A program made the translations under genes and the position numbers. Of a DNA stretch of 64,000 nucleotides, positions 1-9,866 are shown in pieces (the first letter of the stretch is position 1; every line of letters begins with the position of its first letter). A model generated the notes under the pieces. The model ran no database searches, was not told the DNA's origin, and was given only the letters and a program-made list of their open reading frames with translations. Origin of the DNA: Rhizopus sp. PT2906 (lineage: Eukaryota > Mucoromycota > Mucoromycetes > Mucorales > Rhizopodaceae); NCBI GenBank assembly GCA_025529335.1, contig JAMYHX010000118.1, forward strand, positions 1 to 64,000, read 5' to 3'.

Positions 1-285
1 TTTTACGCAAATAATTTTTTTATTTTATGACAACATTTTATAAAATTAATGTCAATAATTAATAAAAATACAGTAAATCACTACATCAACATATGATAGA
101 AGACATCATTGAAATCCAAATAGTGTTCATAATGGCCAGGATCAGTACAATAATAATTTATTATACTTCTTATACAATAGCAAAAAAAAAAAAGACTAAA
201 CAAATAAAACTTTGGTTTTTTATTATATTGTTATTGAACTAAACAAATGCAAATGGAACTAAATAAGAGATTTTATAAACATGAA
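1..285. other. AT-rich left edge, no gene seen
   Basis: Very AT-rich sequence with an A-run near 181-193. It would be the 3' flank of the minus-strand broken gene that ends at 286. I see no open frame, RNA gene or repeat here. Confidence 0.5.
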
Positions 286-1531
286 TTATATGTCGTTCTT
301 TCCAATTTTCAACCCATGCATCAATGGAGATCGAATTGATTGTCTAACTTCACCTTGGTGGGCTTGACTTTGTTGAAATGTTTTAACATTGTTATGAAAT
401 ACTTCTAAGATCTTGGTAATTCTGTCAATATAGTCGAAAAAGGCTGGAATTTCATCAACTGTCATTGAGAATTTTATAGTGTCTAGCTCAGTCACTGTGT
501 AGACATCATTGCTCTTTTGTTGTAGCAGATAAAATGCCACCTTTGTACCGATTGCTTAGATCAATAACACGCTTTCAAGATGATGTATGTCAATCGTGTT
601 TTTGCCAAACACTCCTAGCCGAATCAAGTCGTATTTTATCTTCTCTTCCTGTACTGGCATTGCTGCCTTGGCTTCAAGGATTCCAATCGTAATAAAAGCT
701 CCATTTCTTTTTGCTCTGAAAAAACCATCCGGACGCCTGTGAGTGATGTCATAGTGCTCGTTTTGACATTCGTAATTGTTTTCACTACAAATCTTAAAGT
801 GATAACAATTTACTGAGTCTATGTCATCAAACAAAGGTTGTACAACTGGTAATATAAATCAACTTTTAAGATCATCTTCTTTGGCTTTTTCTCCAAGATC
901 ATCCATTGGGAACGTCTCTACCATCCTCTGTAACAATTTGAAAATAGGTTTTATAAAGCCTTCCACTTCGATAATCTCTTTTTGCATACGAAAGCATGCT
1001 TCATCTCTTGACAACGTGCGTTCATACACATGTTGAACTATTGTTAAAAGAGGTACAAACCTTTCAATAGGTACATTGTACTTTTCAAAGTGTAATTCTT
1101 GGTTGATCTTTGCTTTGACTTGTTCTAAACTGTTTCCAATGAAACATTCGGTCAAGCCATCATTTCCGTAGTTCTTCTGCATAAGCAAAATTGATGAAGG
1201 GAAAAGTAATTGATGAAAATAACTTTCATAACAGACAGAATTCGTTTGTATGCGATCGCGAAAGCACAGTTGGTATTGGTTGAAGCAATATGATATGTCT
1301 ATATTGTCTACAACGTATCTATTTACTTTGTCTGGAAGGTAAGTATTTGAAGAAAAAAAGCTGTTTATCTCTTCTGATATGTTTGTTGCTATTGAAAGCT
1401 GCGTTGAAGCAGAAGTTGATGAACTGTGTAGGAAACGTGACGAAACTGAATCAGTAATAAGAACGGCTCTGTCCTTCCAGTAGTCTTTGGCTTCTTCTGA
1501 ATTCTTCCATTCTTCTAATCCTTTCAACAAC
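286..1531 (-). pseudogene. PD-(D/E)XK nuclease-like protein, broken by two in-frame stops
   Basis: One continuous minus-strand frame of about 415 codons runs from the splice-acceptor-like CTCTTTTCAG near 1531-1540 to 286. It is interrupted only by an in-frame TGA (about 859-861) and a TAA (about 556-558). After the first stop it carries RRPDG and then, about 17 residues on, GILEAK. This D...ExK spacing is the signature of PD-(D/E)XK nuclease folds. The first coding residues (LEEWKNSEEA) match the plus-strand gene that starts 24 bp away, so the two are paralogues. I recognise this as a repeated protein type in Mucorales but know no function. Two stops in one otherwise clean frame suggest recent inactivation or, less likely, short introns that I could not place. 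The nuclease assignment rests on the motif only. Confidence 0.55.
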
Positions 1532-1551
1532 CTGAAAAGAGGGTCAGATTA

Positions 1552-3112
1552 TTGGCGCAACTAAAGAAATGGGAGAACTCGGAAGAAGCAGATGCTTTTT
1601 GGAGCATTAGAGCATTGTCAGACTCTGAGACGCTTTTCAGTACTGATACCATGGTGACGTGTTTGATGAGATAATCATTATAATAACTCGAGTATAATCT
1701 TACAGTAGAGCATACATTCTACTTTACATTCCTCTATCACATCTGATAAGAATAACTTATAATAATAATAATAACTATAGTAGCTATTAGTATAACAATA
1801 AATAACATAAGCATAAATAATGTCAGTGACGGCAATAGTATAAATAGCAGCCATAGATTCTCTACCCAAGTAAACTCACACACAAACTTAATTTAATAAT
1901 ATTGAGTTCTTCTTAATAAAAAGAATCTAATTCGCAAGTCATTGACTTAATAGCCTTTTTACAGTAACAACTAAAGCTGAATACATCACATAGGAAAGGA
2001 AGAAGAATGTACCACGGCAGACGCAAGCAAATGGCTAATAGATGAGAAAGACATCAGATATTCCTTTTCCGAATATAAACGCGTTTCCATAAACTTAAGC
2101 AACTCACCGGAAGGAATCAGCTTGAAAAAGAATATCATGGAAATACTTGCTTGTTTTAATATTTTGTTGCTACTACCTGATCAATACAGCCTTTTACAAA
2201 AAAAAAAAAAGCTTTGGGTTCGACGTCTTTAAAGCGGTTGTATGATTCTTTTGCTTTTTTGGATAAAGATCTTACCATGGTGGATGATTTGTACCTTAAG
2301 ATAACAAAGATCATTTACAATGTGGAATGAAAGACTACTGATAGATCGACAGTCATAATCCAGCTCATGCAAGTAGCTCAATCAGTGTCGAAGTATGAAA
2401 AGAAACTGGTGGAGGGATTAGCAACCATGCTAACTCATCTCCCAGCAGTTAAGGTCAAAGATACAAATATAGCAGAGTCAGAGCTCTGGAGCACCTACTA
2501 TCATCCATTATTCACATATCTTTTTTCTGATCCTGCCAATAATGTATTGCTTAGATGGACCAATAAAGCCCCTGACGATTATAGAAAATATAGACCTGAT
2601 GCCATCATCAGTCAGTTTCAGAATAATGTTGAAAAAACAATTGGTTATGGCGAGTGCAAACTCTTCAATGCAAACAGCAGTGCAATGTGTAAGGATCTGA
2701 TTAAACTCACAAAGTTTACTCAGCGTTCCTTGAACATCAATGGAAGAAACCATGTTTTCTCATTTCAGATACGAGGTAAGATGAACCCACTGATTATAAA
2801 ACTGTTGTTTTAACCTGTTAACCTGGTCTTATTAGGCTTCAAAGCAAGTTTTTACATAGCTACTTTAGAAGAAAGCATTTATCTTCTGCAGAATATAGGC
2901 AGCATAATACTCCCTGCATCAGTTAGTGATATGCCACTCTTTGTTAATATAAAGAATATCAGCCTACTCTTGCAAATTTCAAAGTGTTTTTGGGGAAACT
3001 GTAACAAAGAGCAGAATATCCACAACATGAAGATAGAAATTGACTATGATGCTTTCATCTTCTTAATAACTGAAACAAATGATCGACCCTCCGTTTGTCT
3101 AATTGATTTCTA
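1552..3112 (+). pseudogene. PD-(D/E)XK nuclease-like paralogue, plus strand, degraded 5' half
   Basis: Same family as the minus-strand relic. The first block (1555-1674) reads LKKWENSEEADAFW and ends at TAA. A second block (about 1981-2200) reads KEEECTTADASKW onward and also hits a stop. The 3' part is well kept: an exon to 2777 contains YRPDAII and IGYGECK (the D...ExK signature), then an intron from GTAAGA to TTATTAG (about 2778-2836), then an exon from 2837 with GFKASFYIATLEES and CFWGNC, ending at TAA 3112. The 5' half has stops and an AT-rich stretch (1676-1980), so the gene as a whole looks dead, although the 2367-3112 part could still be expressed. Function unknown; the nuclease fold is inferred from the motif. 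Confidence 0.55.
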
Positions 3113-3856
3113 AATACACAGTAACCATTGAAGAAAAATGCAGTGGTGTTGTATTATTTATTAGCCTCTTCTTTATGTCTTGATGAAATCAGTACTTGAA
3201 ACTACCGACTAGATCTGAATATACATCATTTAAAAAATGTAGAGTCCACTGAAGCGGTTTATCAATTGCCATAAAGTTTATTACTATTTGGTGCTTCCAC
3301 CTTTTTCGTCTATTACAGCTCTCACTGTTGTAGGCATACTGTCTATATATATTTACTGTATATATCAGCTTCAAACGTATTCTATTCATTTTGCATTCTT
3401 TCTCACAACTTGTAAACACATCTAGCTCTCTGTTCGTACATTGCTAATGCTTTGCTAGATACAAAGATAAGAGATAAAAGTAAGTAGTAATAAAAGAGGA
3501 AAAGGACAATAAGTCAGTGAGACTGAAATATATGATATTTTTATTTACGATGAATAAAACAATGGTATTTATACTTTCTAACATCTATGAGCAGTAACGA
3601 TAATTGGATATCGTAAGCGTACCTATATGCATCCAGCTACTATGGGAATAACTGGGAAGAACTTTAGTTACAGCTAAACTATTGATTCGATGTTTGTTTA
3701 AGAGTAAGTAAACCCAAAACTTGTTTCTACGTCATCATATTGGGGTGCAATTAAGTGGCGTCCATAGCATTTATCTTCACTTTTGGCGAATTGATTTGGG
3801 ACCCCCTCATTCTCAAAAACTTTTTGACCTCCCTCTCTTTCTCTTTATTCATAACA
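3113..3856. other. Intergenic and 5' leader of the ATP synthase g gene
   Basis: No convincing gene. The last 100 bp contain C/T-rich runs (CTCCCTCTCTTTCTC near 3829) directly before the ATG at 3857, the usual leader composition for genes in this window. Short frames here lack any recognisable motif. Confidence 0.4.
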
Positions 3857-4254
3857 ATGGCTTCAAAATTCATTGGCTGTGCTCAGGTTTATCTCAACAA
3901 AGCTTTGGGTAAAAAGACAAGATACACTTCAAGGGAATATTAACTTTTCTAATCGTGAATACAGCTCTTCAAAAGCCCGTTGTTTACAACACAAAGGTTG
4001 CTGTTGAAATTGCCAAACAAGTATACAAGAAGGAAGGCATGGCTTTCCCTTCCGGGGCACAGTTTGCTGAAGCCCAGCAATCAGTGCAAAATGCTTTAAA
4101 GATCAAGAATCTCAAGAACTTGACCTTTTCTGATGTCGCAAAGGGTGGTGTCATCTTTGCTGAAATCTATACCTTCTTCCTTATTGGTGAAATCGTTGGC
4201 CGTAGAAATTTGATTGGATACAATGTCGAGTCTGAAGAGTCTGCTCACCATTAA
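3857..4254 (+). CDS. ATP20: Mitochondrial F1Fo ATP synthase subunit g
   Basis: Two exons, 3857-3908 and 3965-4254, joined across a 56-nt GTAAAA...ACAG intron in phase 1, give a protein of 113 residues, the usual size for subunit g. The N-terminus reads MASKFIGCAQVYLNKAL. The C-terminal half has the family pattern LTFSDVAKGGVIFAEIYTFF followed by IGEIVGRRNLIGY, a single membrane helix with the GxxxG-like packing motif of subunit g. In the inner mitochondrial membrane the protein sits in the Fo sector at the dimer interface and helps shape cristae. It converges on the UBAC2-like gene, with 207 bp between stop codons. The start was chosen because it is the first ATG that splices in frame into the conserved part. 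Confidence 0.9.
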
Positions 4255-4461
4255 ATGATTGATAAAGAGATTAAACAAAAGACAAAGAAATATTTAAATT
4301 TGTATACACTTTACGTTGGTTATTATTAAAGACTTTTGTGATAAAAGAAGCACTTTTTGTAGACACTCAAAAGGACTGTTGATTTAGAGTAGAATTGATG
4401 TTTATGAGTGTACGCAGAAGATGGGTTCTATGGTAAATTTATAAATTAAATACAAGAGGGC

Positions 4462-5460
4462 TTAGTTTGCAGCTGAACTGCTACTTGCAGTCGATGTTTG
4501 TGTTAGTAAAATATCTGCTGCACGATTCAAGTCTGATTTAGCCGTTCTTAATGCTCTCTCAACTTCAAGCTTTGTATAGTCTGGAAACATAGCCAACATG
4601 GTCTGTACATCTTCTTCCTTCACTTGCATTTGCTCGGTTCGATGACTACTTTTGTTTGCTGTCCTTGACTTTTGCTTGTGTGTGCCTAAGAGAGGCAACA
4701 GATATTTTGTAGTAAAGTATCTAATGGCTGTAGGAAATCGCCACTTTTTGATTGCTGTATGATCATAGATGGATCCAATAAGTAAACCACAAAAGCAGGA
4801 TAAGAAGGAAGGAAAAGAGTTTGAAAGGGCAAGCTTTTTTTTTTGTATAAGTCTATGTACTCGCTATATTCAACATATTCTCCTCACTTTACCTGAGCTG
4901 CTGCAAGATAAATATAAGTCTTGTCAGTGATCATTACACCCATCATGCGTGTTTGGTAGCTTGCAGGCACTATTTTATAAAACTGATATAAAACAGAGCA
5001 AATGATGACAAAACTAGATTATTCTATTAGCATTATCTATAACCCCATTTAAATTATAACTTACGGTCCATTAGAGGTAGCATATTTGGGATAATCTGTC
5101 ATCCAGGCTCCTGTATGAAGCAGTGTAGATGCTATAAATGAAATAAAGATAAGGGCTGCATATTTAGAGCTTCCATATCTTTGTTCAATAATCTTCATGC
5201 GGTATATCAACCAGGTACCGACAACAGTAGTGCCTATACTGGGAAACATCCATTGTGAAGCAAATAATTTCAAAAACTATTGACAAACGGTATGTTACGT
5301 ACTTGAATTTTTTTATCTCTTTTTCTCTCTTTACCTGTGAATTGACTGGTAATTGTAAATTAGGACGTGAATTATAGGCAATGACAAGACTAGAACAACC
5401 ACCTACAATAGGTACTAATAGTTTCGTAACAGGTGTGTTACGGAATCCATTACTTTCCAT
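4462..5460 (-). CDS. UBAC2-like rhomboid pseudoprotease with C-terminal UBA domain
   Basis: Four exons on the minus strand give about 266 residues. Exon 1 (5335-5460) begins MESNGFRNTPVTKLLVP, a first membrane helix. Exon 2 (about 5065-5276) carries SQWMFPSIGTTVVGTWL and a further helix (AALIFISFIASTLLH). A third short exon and the last exon hold CFCGLLIGSIYDH and KKWRFP. The last 45 residues form a UBA domain (MLAMFPDYTKLEVERAL with an acidic helix before it). Rhomboid-like helices plus a terminal UBA are the layout of animal UBAC2 and fungal Dsc2, which recruit ubiquitin-ligase or ERAD machinery in the ER/Golgi membrane. No Ser-His protease motif is visible, so it is most likely catalytically inactive. 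UBAC2 versus Dsc2 cannot be settled here. Confidence 0.8.
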
Positions 5461-6015
5461 TTTGTTAGTACCCAAAAAAAAAAATAAAGGAGGTGGAAGG
5501 AAAGAGAAAAAGTCTAATTCATTCAGGAAATCAATTTCTCTCTCCGTTAGAGATAAGCCAATAAAATAAAGTACATCAAGCATAAAGGAATGTTTTTAAT
5601 AGTGACAATTATTATTTAATTACTTTATTGACAACCCTTTGTTTTCTCTGAGGTCCATCAGCAACAAATCCCTACACTAGCATAAGAGTACAGTTTGACT
5701 TTTCCCTGTTTACACAATGGGTGAACTATCTTGAGAATGATATTTGGAGTTAATACACCTTTTCCAGAAACTGTTCGCACACATTACAAGGTCAATAACA
5801 ATTAAACACTTTATGTCTTTTTTATTATTTAAAAAGACAACATTTAACAATATATAAAATGAGCTTGATACTTTTGAGAAATGATAAATGTGGTCAAGAC
5901 TTTATACAAAATGAAAAGTTGTTAGAGACTTTGTTTAAATAGTCTAATCTTGACTTCTTTTTCTTTTCTTCTTTGGACCAAAAAGTAAGACCAGCTATTC
6001 CCCAGCTAGCCCTAA
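5461..6015. other. Intergenic, no gene seen
   Basis: Upstream region of the UBAC2-like gene. AT-rich with short homopolymer runs; no frame with recognisable protein content and no RNA gene signature. It ends where dispersed-repeat copy A begins. Confidence 0.4.
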
Positions 6016-6465
6016 GGTATGTTATATTCTTTACTCTTGTAAGAAACTAATATGTAGTGTTATAGATCATAAAATCGAAAACAGTAGCCGGTGCTAGCTG
6101 AGGGTAGTTTGGTTCTTACCAAACCTTGGTCCCATCCGCTCTCTTTCTTGCTCTCTCTTTCTCTTTTTTCCCTTCTTTCTCCGAGCCAGTTATCGCTGGC
6201 TCATATAATGCACTTTTAGTAAGATATTAATAACCTCTTTTACATGTTTATCCACTTTTACTGCTTCTCTTTTTTTCTCTTATAAACTCTCTCTTAATGT
6301 AAGTATTTAATATCAATGTAAATAACTGATTTACTGGTCATTTCTTTATTCATTCTTTTGCTTCTGATGGGCTCTCTTTTTTATTATTTGTTGTATCTTT
6401 TATTATTTTTTGTTGTCTGAAATTATCATTTTTTATCAGTGTGCGAATAATTTGTGAATAAAGTG
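6016..6465 (+). repeat. Dispersed repeat, copy A (longest copy, plus orientation)
   Basis: About 450 bp that align, with indels, to the reverse complement of 58665-59065, and in the 3' half to the reverse complement of 56638-56780. It opens with GGTATGTTATATTCTTTAC and contains a 7-bp perfect hairpin GTTTGGTTCTTACCAAAC at 6107-6124 (stem GTTTGGT, loop TCTT) that is identical in copy B. A long C/T-rich tract follows (about 6137-6180), then GCTTCTGATGGGCTCTC near 6360, ending GTGTGCGAATAATTTGTGAATAAAGTG. A second hairpin (GAGCCAG...CTGGCTC, about 6183-6202) is present here only. There is no long open frame. It could be a non-coding RNA gene, a non-autonomous mobile element or a duplicated promoter-plus-transcript unit. 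The repeat itself is directly visible; its nature is not. Confidence 0.75.
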
Positions 6466-7179
6466 TAAACCTAATTACAACAACGCTGACATCCTTTCAT
6501 TAGTAAATTTACTGGTTGTAACACAATCTCTCTTACCATAATTATTGCAATTGCGAGTAGTGTTACTACTAATGACACTTTTGTCATTGAATAGTGCGCA
6601 CTCGTTGACCGCGTATAAAGTAACATATTGTAAGACTTTGTACTTGGGCAAATTTGTACCAAAAGATTGTGTGACGGATCGCTTGACATTAGAAAAAAGG
6701 AAAGAAAACGGAAGGTCGATGAAATTGGTTATGAAATGGTTTATGATAGGACTACACGGATGAGCAACAATGTCAATATAGGTCATATAACTAAGTAACC
6801 TATATTAAACTGCTTTTATCCCTGATATTTTAGGACCATGCAAAGGATTGTTTAATTTAGCTTCTTTCTTTTTCCCATTGCTGTTGTTGAAACTAATAAT
6901 TCAATTGAAAATAACCTTATTTACAATGGATTTAATAAAGGCATTCTCTTAACGCCTTTGTTTATAAGATAAAGTAGTAAAGTAATTAAAGATATAATTG
7001 ACGATGATCCTATTCATCGGATAGTCTCTACTGATTCTCTTGAAAGAAACCTGCATTGTGGCTTTCAATCATACAACTGCATACATTGTTGCATTTCGGA
7101 ACTTGAATCCGAAATGGGATAGCCTCTTGCCCCCTGTTTTTGTATCTTTTTTTCTCTCTTTCTCAGTATAGGTTTGATA
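6466..7179. other. Intergenic with a short hairpin
   Basis: No gene recognised. At 7094-7118 there is a perfect 8-bp inverted repeat (CATTTCGG, 9-nt spacer, CCGAAATG), about 60 bp before the next start codon. A C/T-rich tract and CTTTCTCAG at about 7149-7165 could be the end of a 5'-leader intron for the small gene at 7180. Confidence 0.35.
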
Positions 7180-7377
7180 ATGCTTCAATTGGTGAAGCAA
7201 AACTTGTTTACAGTCTTAGCACTAGTCACGGTACCCTGTGGATATTATTATGGAACGATGTTGAGAGAGCAAAAGGATGCATTAAAGAACAAAGATGATG
7301 AAATTAAAAGAATACAAGAACAGATCGAACAATTAAAGGAAGAACGAGAGATGATGTTGAGTAAACTAAAGAAATGA
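7180..7377 (+). CDS. Small single-pass membrane protein with coiled coil, unrecognised
   Basis: A 65-residue frame from the first ATG (7180). Residues about 8-26 (LFTVLALVTVPCGYYYGTM) form one hydrophobic helix. Residues 27-65 are highly charged with heptad-like leucines and isoleucines (RIQEQIEQLKEE), a coiled coil. This layout resembles small mitochondrial or ER membrane assembly factors, but I cannot name a family. A possible upstream intron ends at CTTTCTCAG, so a short first exon could exist. An AATAAA-rich 3' flank follows at about 7400-7440. I consider it real because of its clean architecture and position between genes. Confidence 0.5.
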   Translation: MLQLVKQNLFTVLALVTVPCGYYYGTMLREQKDALKNKDDEIKRIQEQIEQLKEEREMMLSKLKK

Positions 7378-7606
7378 TGATACCACTTCTATTCTTTTTA
7401 AATACATATAAAAAAATAAACAAAGACTACAAATAAATAGGCTTGATTGAAGTCATTCATAAACATAGAAAAAGGGCTTTTGAAGCATAAACAATCACAC
7501 CCCCTTACAACACCTGTACTCCCTTTTTTTTTTATTCTCTGTATAAATAAATAAACTACTCTCTTTCACTCTTTTTCTCTTTCTCTTTTTTTTAAATATT
7601 TATAAA

Positions 7607-8425
7607 ATGATAAAAAAGCAATCAAGAAGTAATTTATATGATAGAGTAAAATCAGATCTGTTTGATCAAGATGATCTAAATAACAGAGAAGATGTTTATA
7701 TACCATCTATCACAGCCATGGTATTACTTCAAATGCAAGCTTATATTGTTCAATCACTTGTTAAATCAAATACCAGAAGCTATCTTCATCAATTCATTCA
7801 TTGGATCTTATTGTTTGCCTTACTTATTCTTGATAATATGGCGCGTCTACTGGATGTAGAGCATGAAATAGCTAATCTAACGCATAAAAAGAAAAGAGGT
7901 CAATGCGCTGATAATGGAAAGAAGAAAGAAGAACCACAAGAAATTGTAACAATAACAAAACCTTGTCATACAATAGTATCACCTTCCTCACCTATCACTT
8001 CTCCTACGCCCACTTATGTTCGTCAAAGAAAAGTGTCTTCTCCGTCCGCGGTTCACCAAACATCTCCTGTATTGGAACCCTCCCGTCAACATAATACGCC
8101 TCCTTCTCCTATGGGCCATGTACGCTCTTTATCCAACAACATATTGGACAAAAAGCAGCATACATTACGTCGTGTTACAGGTCAGCGTGAAATAACAGTT
8201 CAAAATACAATCGCACCTGCTCAAAAGAGCCACAAGCATCATAGTCATCACAATCATCAAAGAAAGACAATTACTCCTATGTCAAGCACTGCAAACTCTG
8301 TTGCCTCTCGCTCGTCCTCTTCCGAATCATCTCTCACAAAAGAAAGTCCAGAGTACCACAACCATCATCATAATAAACCTAAAATGGTACAAACAAGATC
8401 CTTAACTACTCACGATGTAAGTTAA
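7607..8425 (+). CDS. Basic, Ser/His-rich protein with one membrane helix, unrecognised
   Basis: A 272-residue frame opens at ATG 7607 after a long C/T-rich leader (7557-7590). Residues 34-82 look like a conserved helical block (YIPSITAMVLLQMQAYIVQS, then FIHWILLFALLILD). The rest is basic, Ser/Pro/Thr-rich and contains histidine runs (KSHKHHSHHNHQ). The frame runs into GTAAGTTAATACG at 8417. Splicing from there or from the nested GTTAAT (8421) to TTAACAG (8480) would replace the last residues; the second choice yields a tail with RCCPACEKP. The true 3' end is therefore uncertain and could lie near 8546. Function unknown; probably specific to this fungal group. It could be membrane-tethered with a long disordered cytoplasmic tail. 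Confidence 0.55.
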   Translation: MIKKQSRSNLYDRVKSDLFDQDDLNNREDVYIPSITAMVLLQMQAYIVQSLVKSNTRSYLHQFIHWILLFALLILDNMARLLDVEHEIANLTHKKKRGQCADNGKKKEEPQEIVTITKPCHTIVSPSSPITSPTPTYVRQRKVSSPSAVHQTSPVLEPSRQHNTPPSPMGHVRSLSNNILDKKQHTLRRVTGQREITVQNTIAPAQKSHKHHSHHNHQRKTITPMSSTANSVASRSSSSESSLTKESPEYHNHHHNKPKMVQTRSLTTHDVS

Positions 8426-8749
8426 TACGTGTATTATTATTCTTTTGGTTTACTAAACAATATTTCTTGTAAGTTAACAGAGCAAAAATCATTAGACAAC
8501 AGACGACCTTATGGACGATGCTGTCCCGCTTGTGAAAAACCTTAGCTTGTAATTAACTTTAAAAAATAAAACCCTCTTTTCATAATGATACTCCTTGTGT
8601 TCCCATTATAATTATTATCAAAAAGGGGAAGAAAGCATTGTATATGCCGCTCCTTAAAGAACAAAAAAAGTATATAAATGTATCTCCTTCCCCTCTTTTT
8701 TTTTTTTTTTTTTTTTCCCTATTCATCCTTTTTTTTTCTTCTTCTTCTA

Positions 8750-9831
8750 ATGTTACAAGAACCAGACATTTCTCCACAACAATTATGGGAAACATTCAAG
8801 CATAAACGTACCTCAATTGACCTTTATACACAAGATGCTACTGTTCTATTCGTTCCTACCCTTGTAGGTGCCAGAGGAAATGCCGAGATACGCAAATTCT
8901 TTCTACATCCTCACTTTTCTGATAAATCAAACCCTGTAAAAGAAACTGTATTCAACACTCTCATGTCAAATGATAGATTGATGGAAGAATCCATCTGGTC
9001 AGTTCATTTTCATACTGGAGAGTGTAGCTGGCTAGTGCCTGGCATTGAAGCAAGATATCTAGTAAGTTAAAGGTGCATTCTTTACGTTTTATGGTATTAA
9101 CGTTAATAGCTTAATGCAACTGTCAAATTCCCTGTCGTAAGTATAATATGCGTATATCACCGAATACAGTACTGATCTGTGATTTTGCAGTCAACCTCGG
9201 TTACGTTTGTTAACAATAAGATTCAATCCATTCGTTATCATTGGGATCAAGCCTCAATATTAAAGCAACTCAAGGTTATTACTGAAAAATTGCAATGGCC
9301 AGTCATTGGAGAACAACAAGTAGATGCTCTTTATTCAATCAATACTGTTCCATTGAAACACTTGCATGAACAACAAAAGGTAAGGAGGTGTGGCAAATGC
9401 TGAAAAAAGGAGATGAATAATGTTATCTTACCGAAACTAAACAGCCGAATACGCCATCACCCTCTCATTCGATTTCAAACCAACCCTGTAAGTTACTTTG
9501 TCAAGAAAAAAAAATTCTAGTTTAAACCAACACTTAAATAGTACGAGGAAGCATCTTTGGTCCAGTAGATCCAGGAGATCAAGTGACACGTTCTGTACGC
9601 GCTTCCGACTCAAATGCTCCTCCTGCCCGCAACATCTTTACATATCAGCCGCCTGCTGAGCGTTCCTCTGTTATGTCTTATCCAAATAAACTCGGTTCAA
9701 GTTTCTCCTTGAGTCATGATGAAGGAGTAAACAATAAACAGTCTGTCGATCAACAAAGGAACAATTCTCAACACCCCGTTGGCGTGGCAGGTAAGCCAAC
9801 GCCGAGAGTGACTCATAACATTATCGGTTAA
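8750..9831 (+). CDS. NTF2/SnoaL-like fold protein
   Basis: Four phase-consistent exons: 8750-9061, 9191-9379, 9445-9487 and 9542-9831. The N-terminal 165 residues read like the NTF2/SnoaL-type cone fold found in many fungal stress proteins: a helix (SPQQLWETFKHKR), DATVLFVPTLVGARGNAEIRKFF, then EESIWSVHFHTGECSWLVPG, and a final strand pair (VTFVNNKIQSIRYHWDQASIL). The C-terminal 110 residues are low complexity (Ser/Pro/Asn), including RNIFTYQPPAER. No catalytic residues can be assigned; such proteins may bind small ligands or act as scaffolds. It converges on DRS1 with only 35 bp between stop codons. Start chosen as the first ATG after the polypyrimidine tract at 8697-8748. Confidence 0.75.
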
Positions 9832-9866
9832 ATAAAACCATATTCTCGGTATAACAAGTATATAAT

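Noticed and set aside
6994..7110. ATGAT...CTGA as a box C/D snoRNA
   Set aside because: Boxes are imperfect and no terminal stem or guide element is evident.
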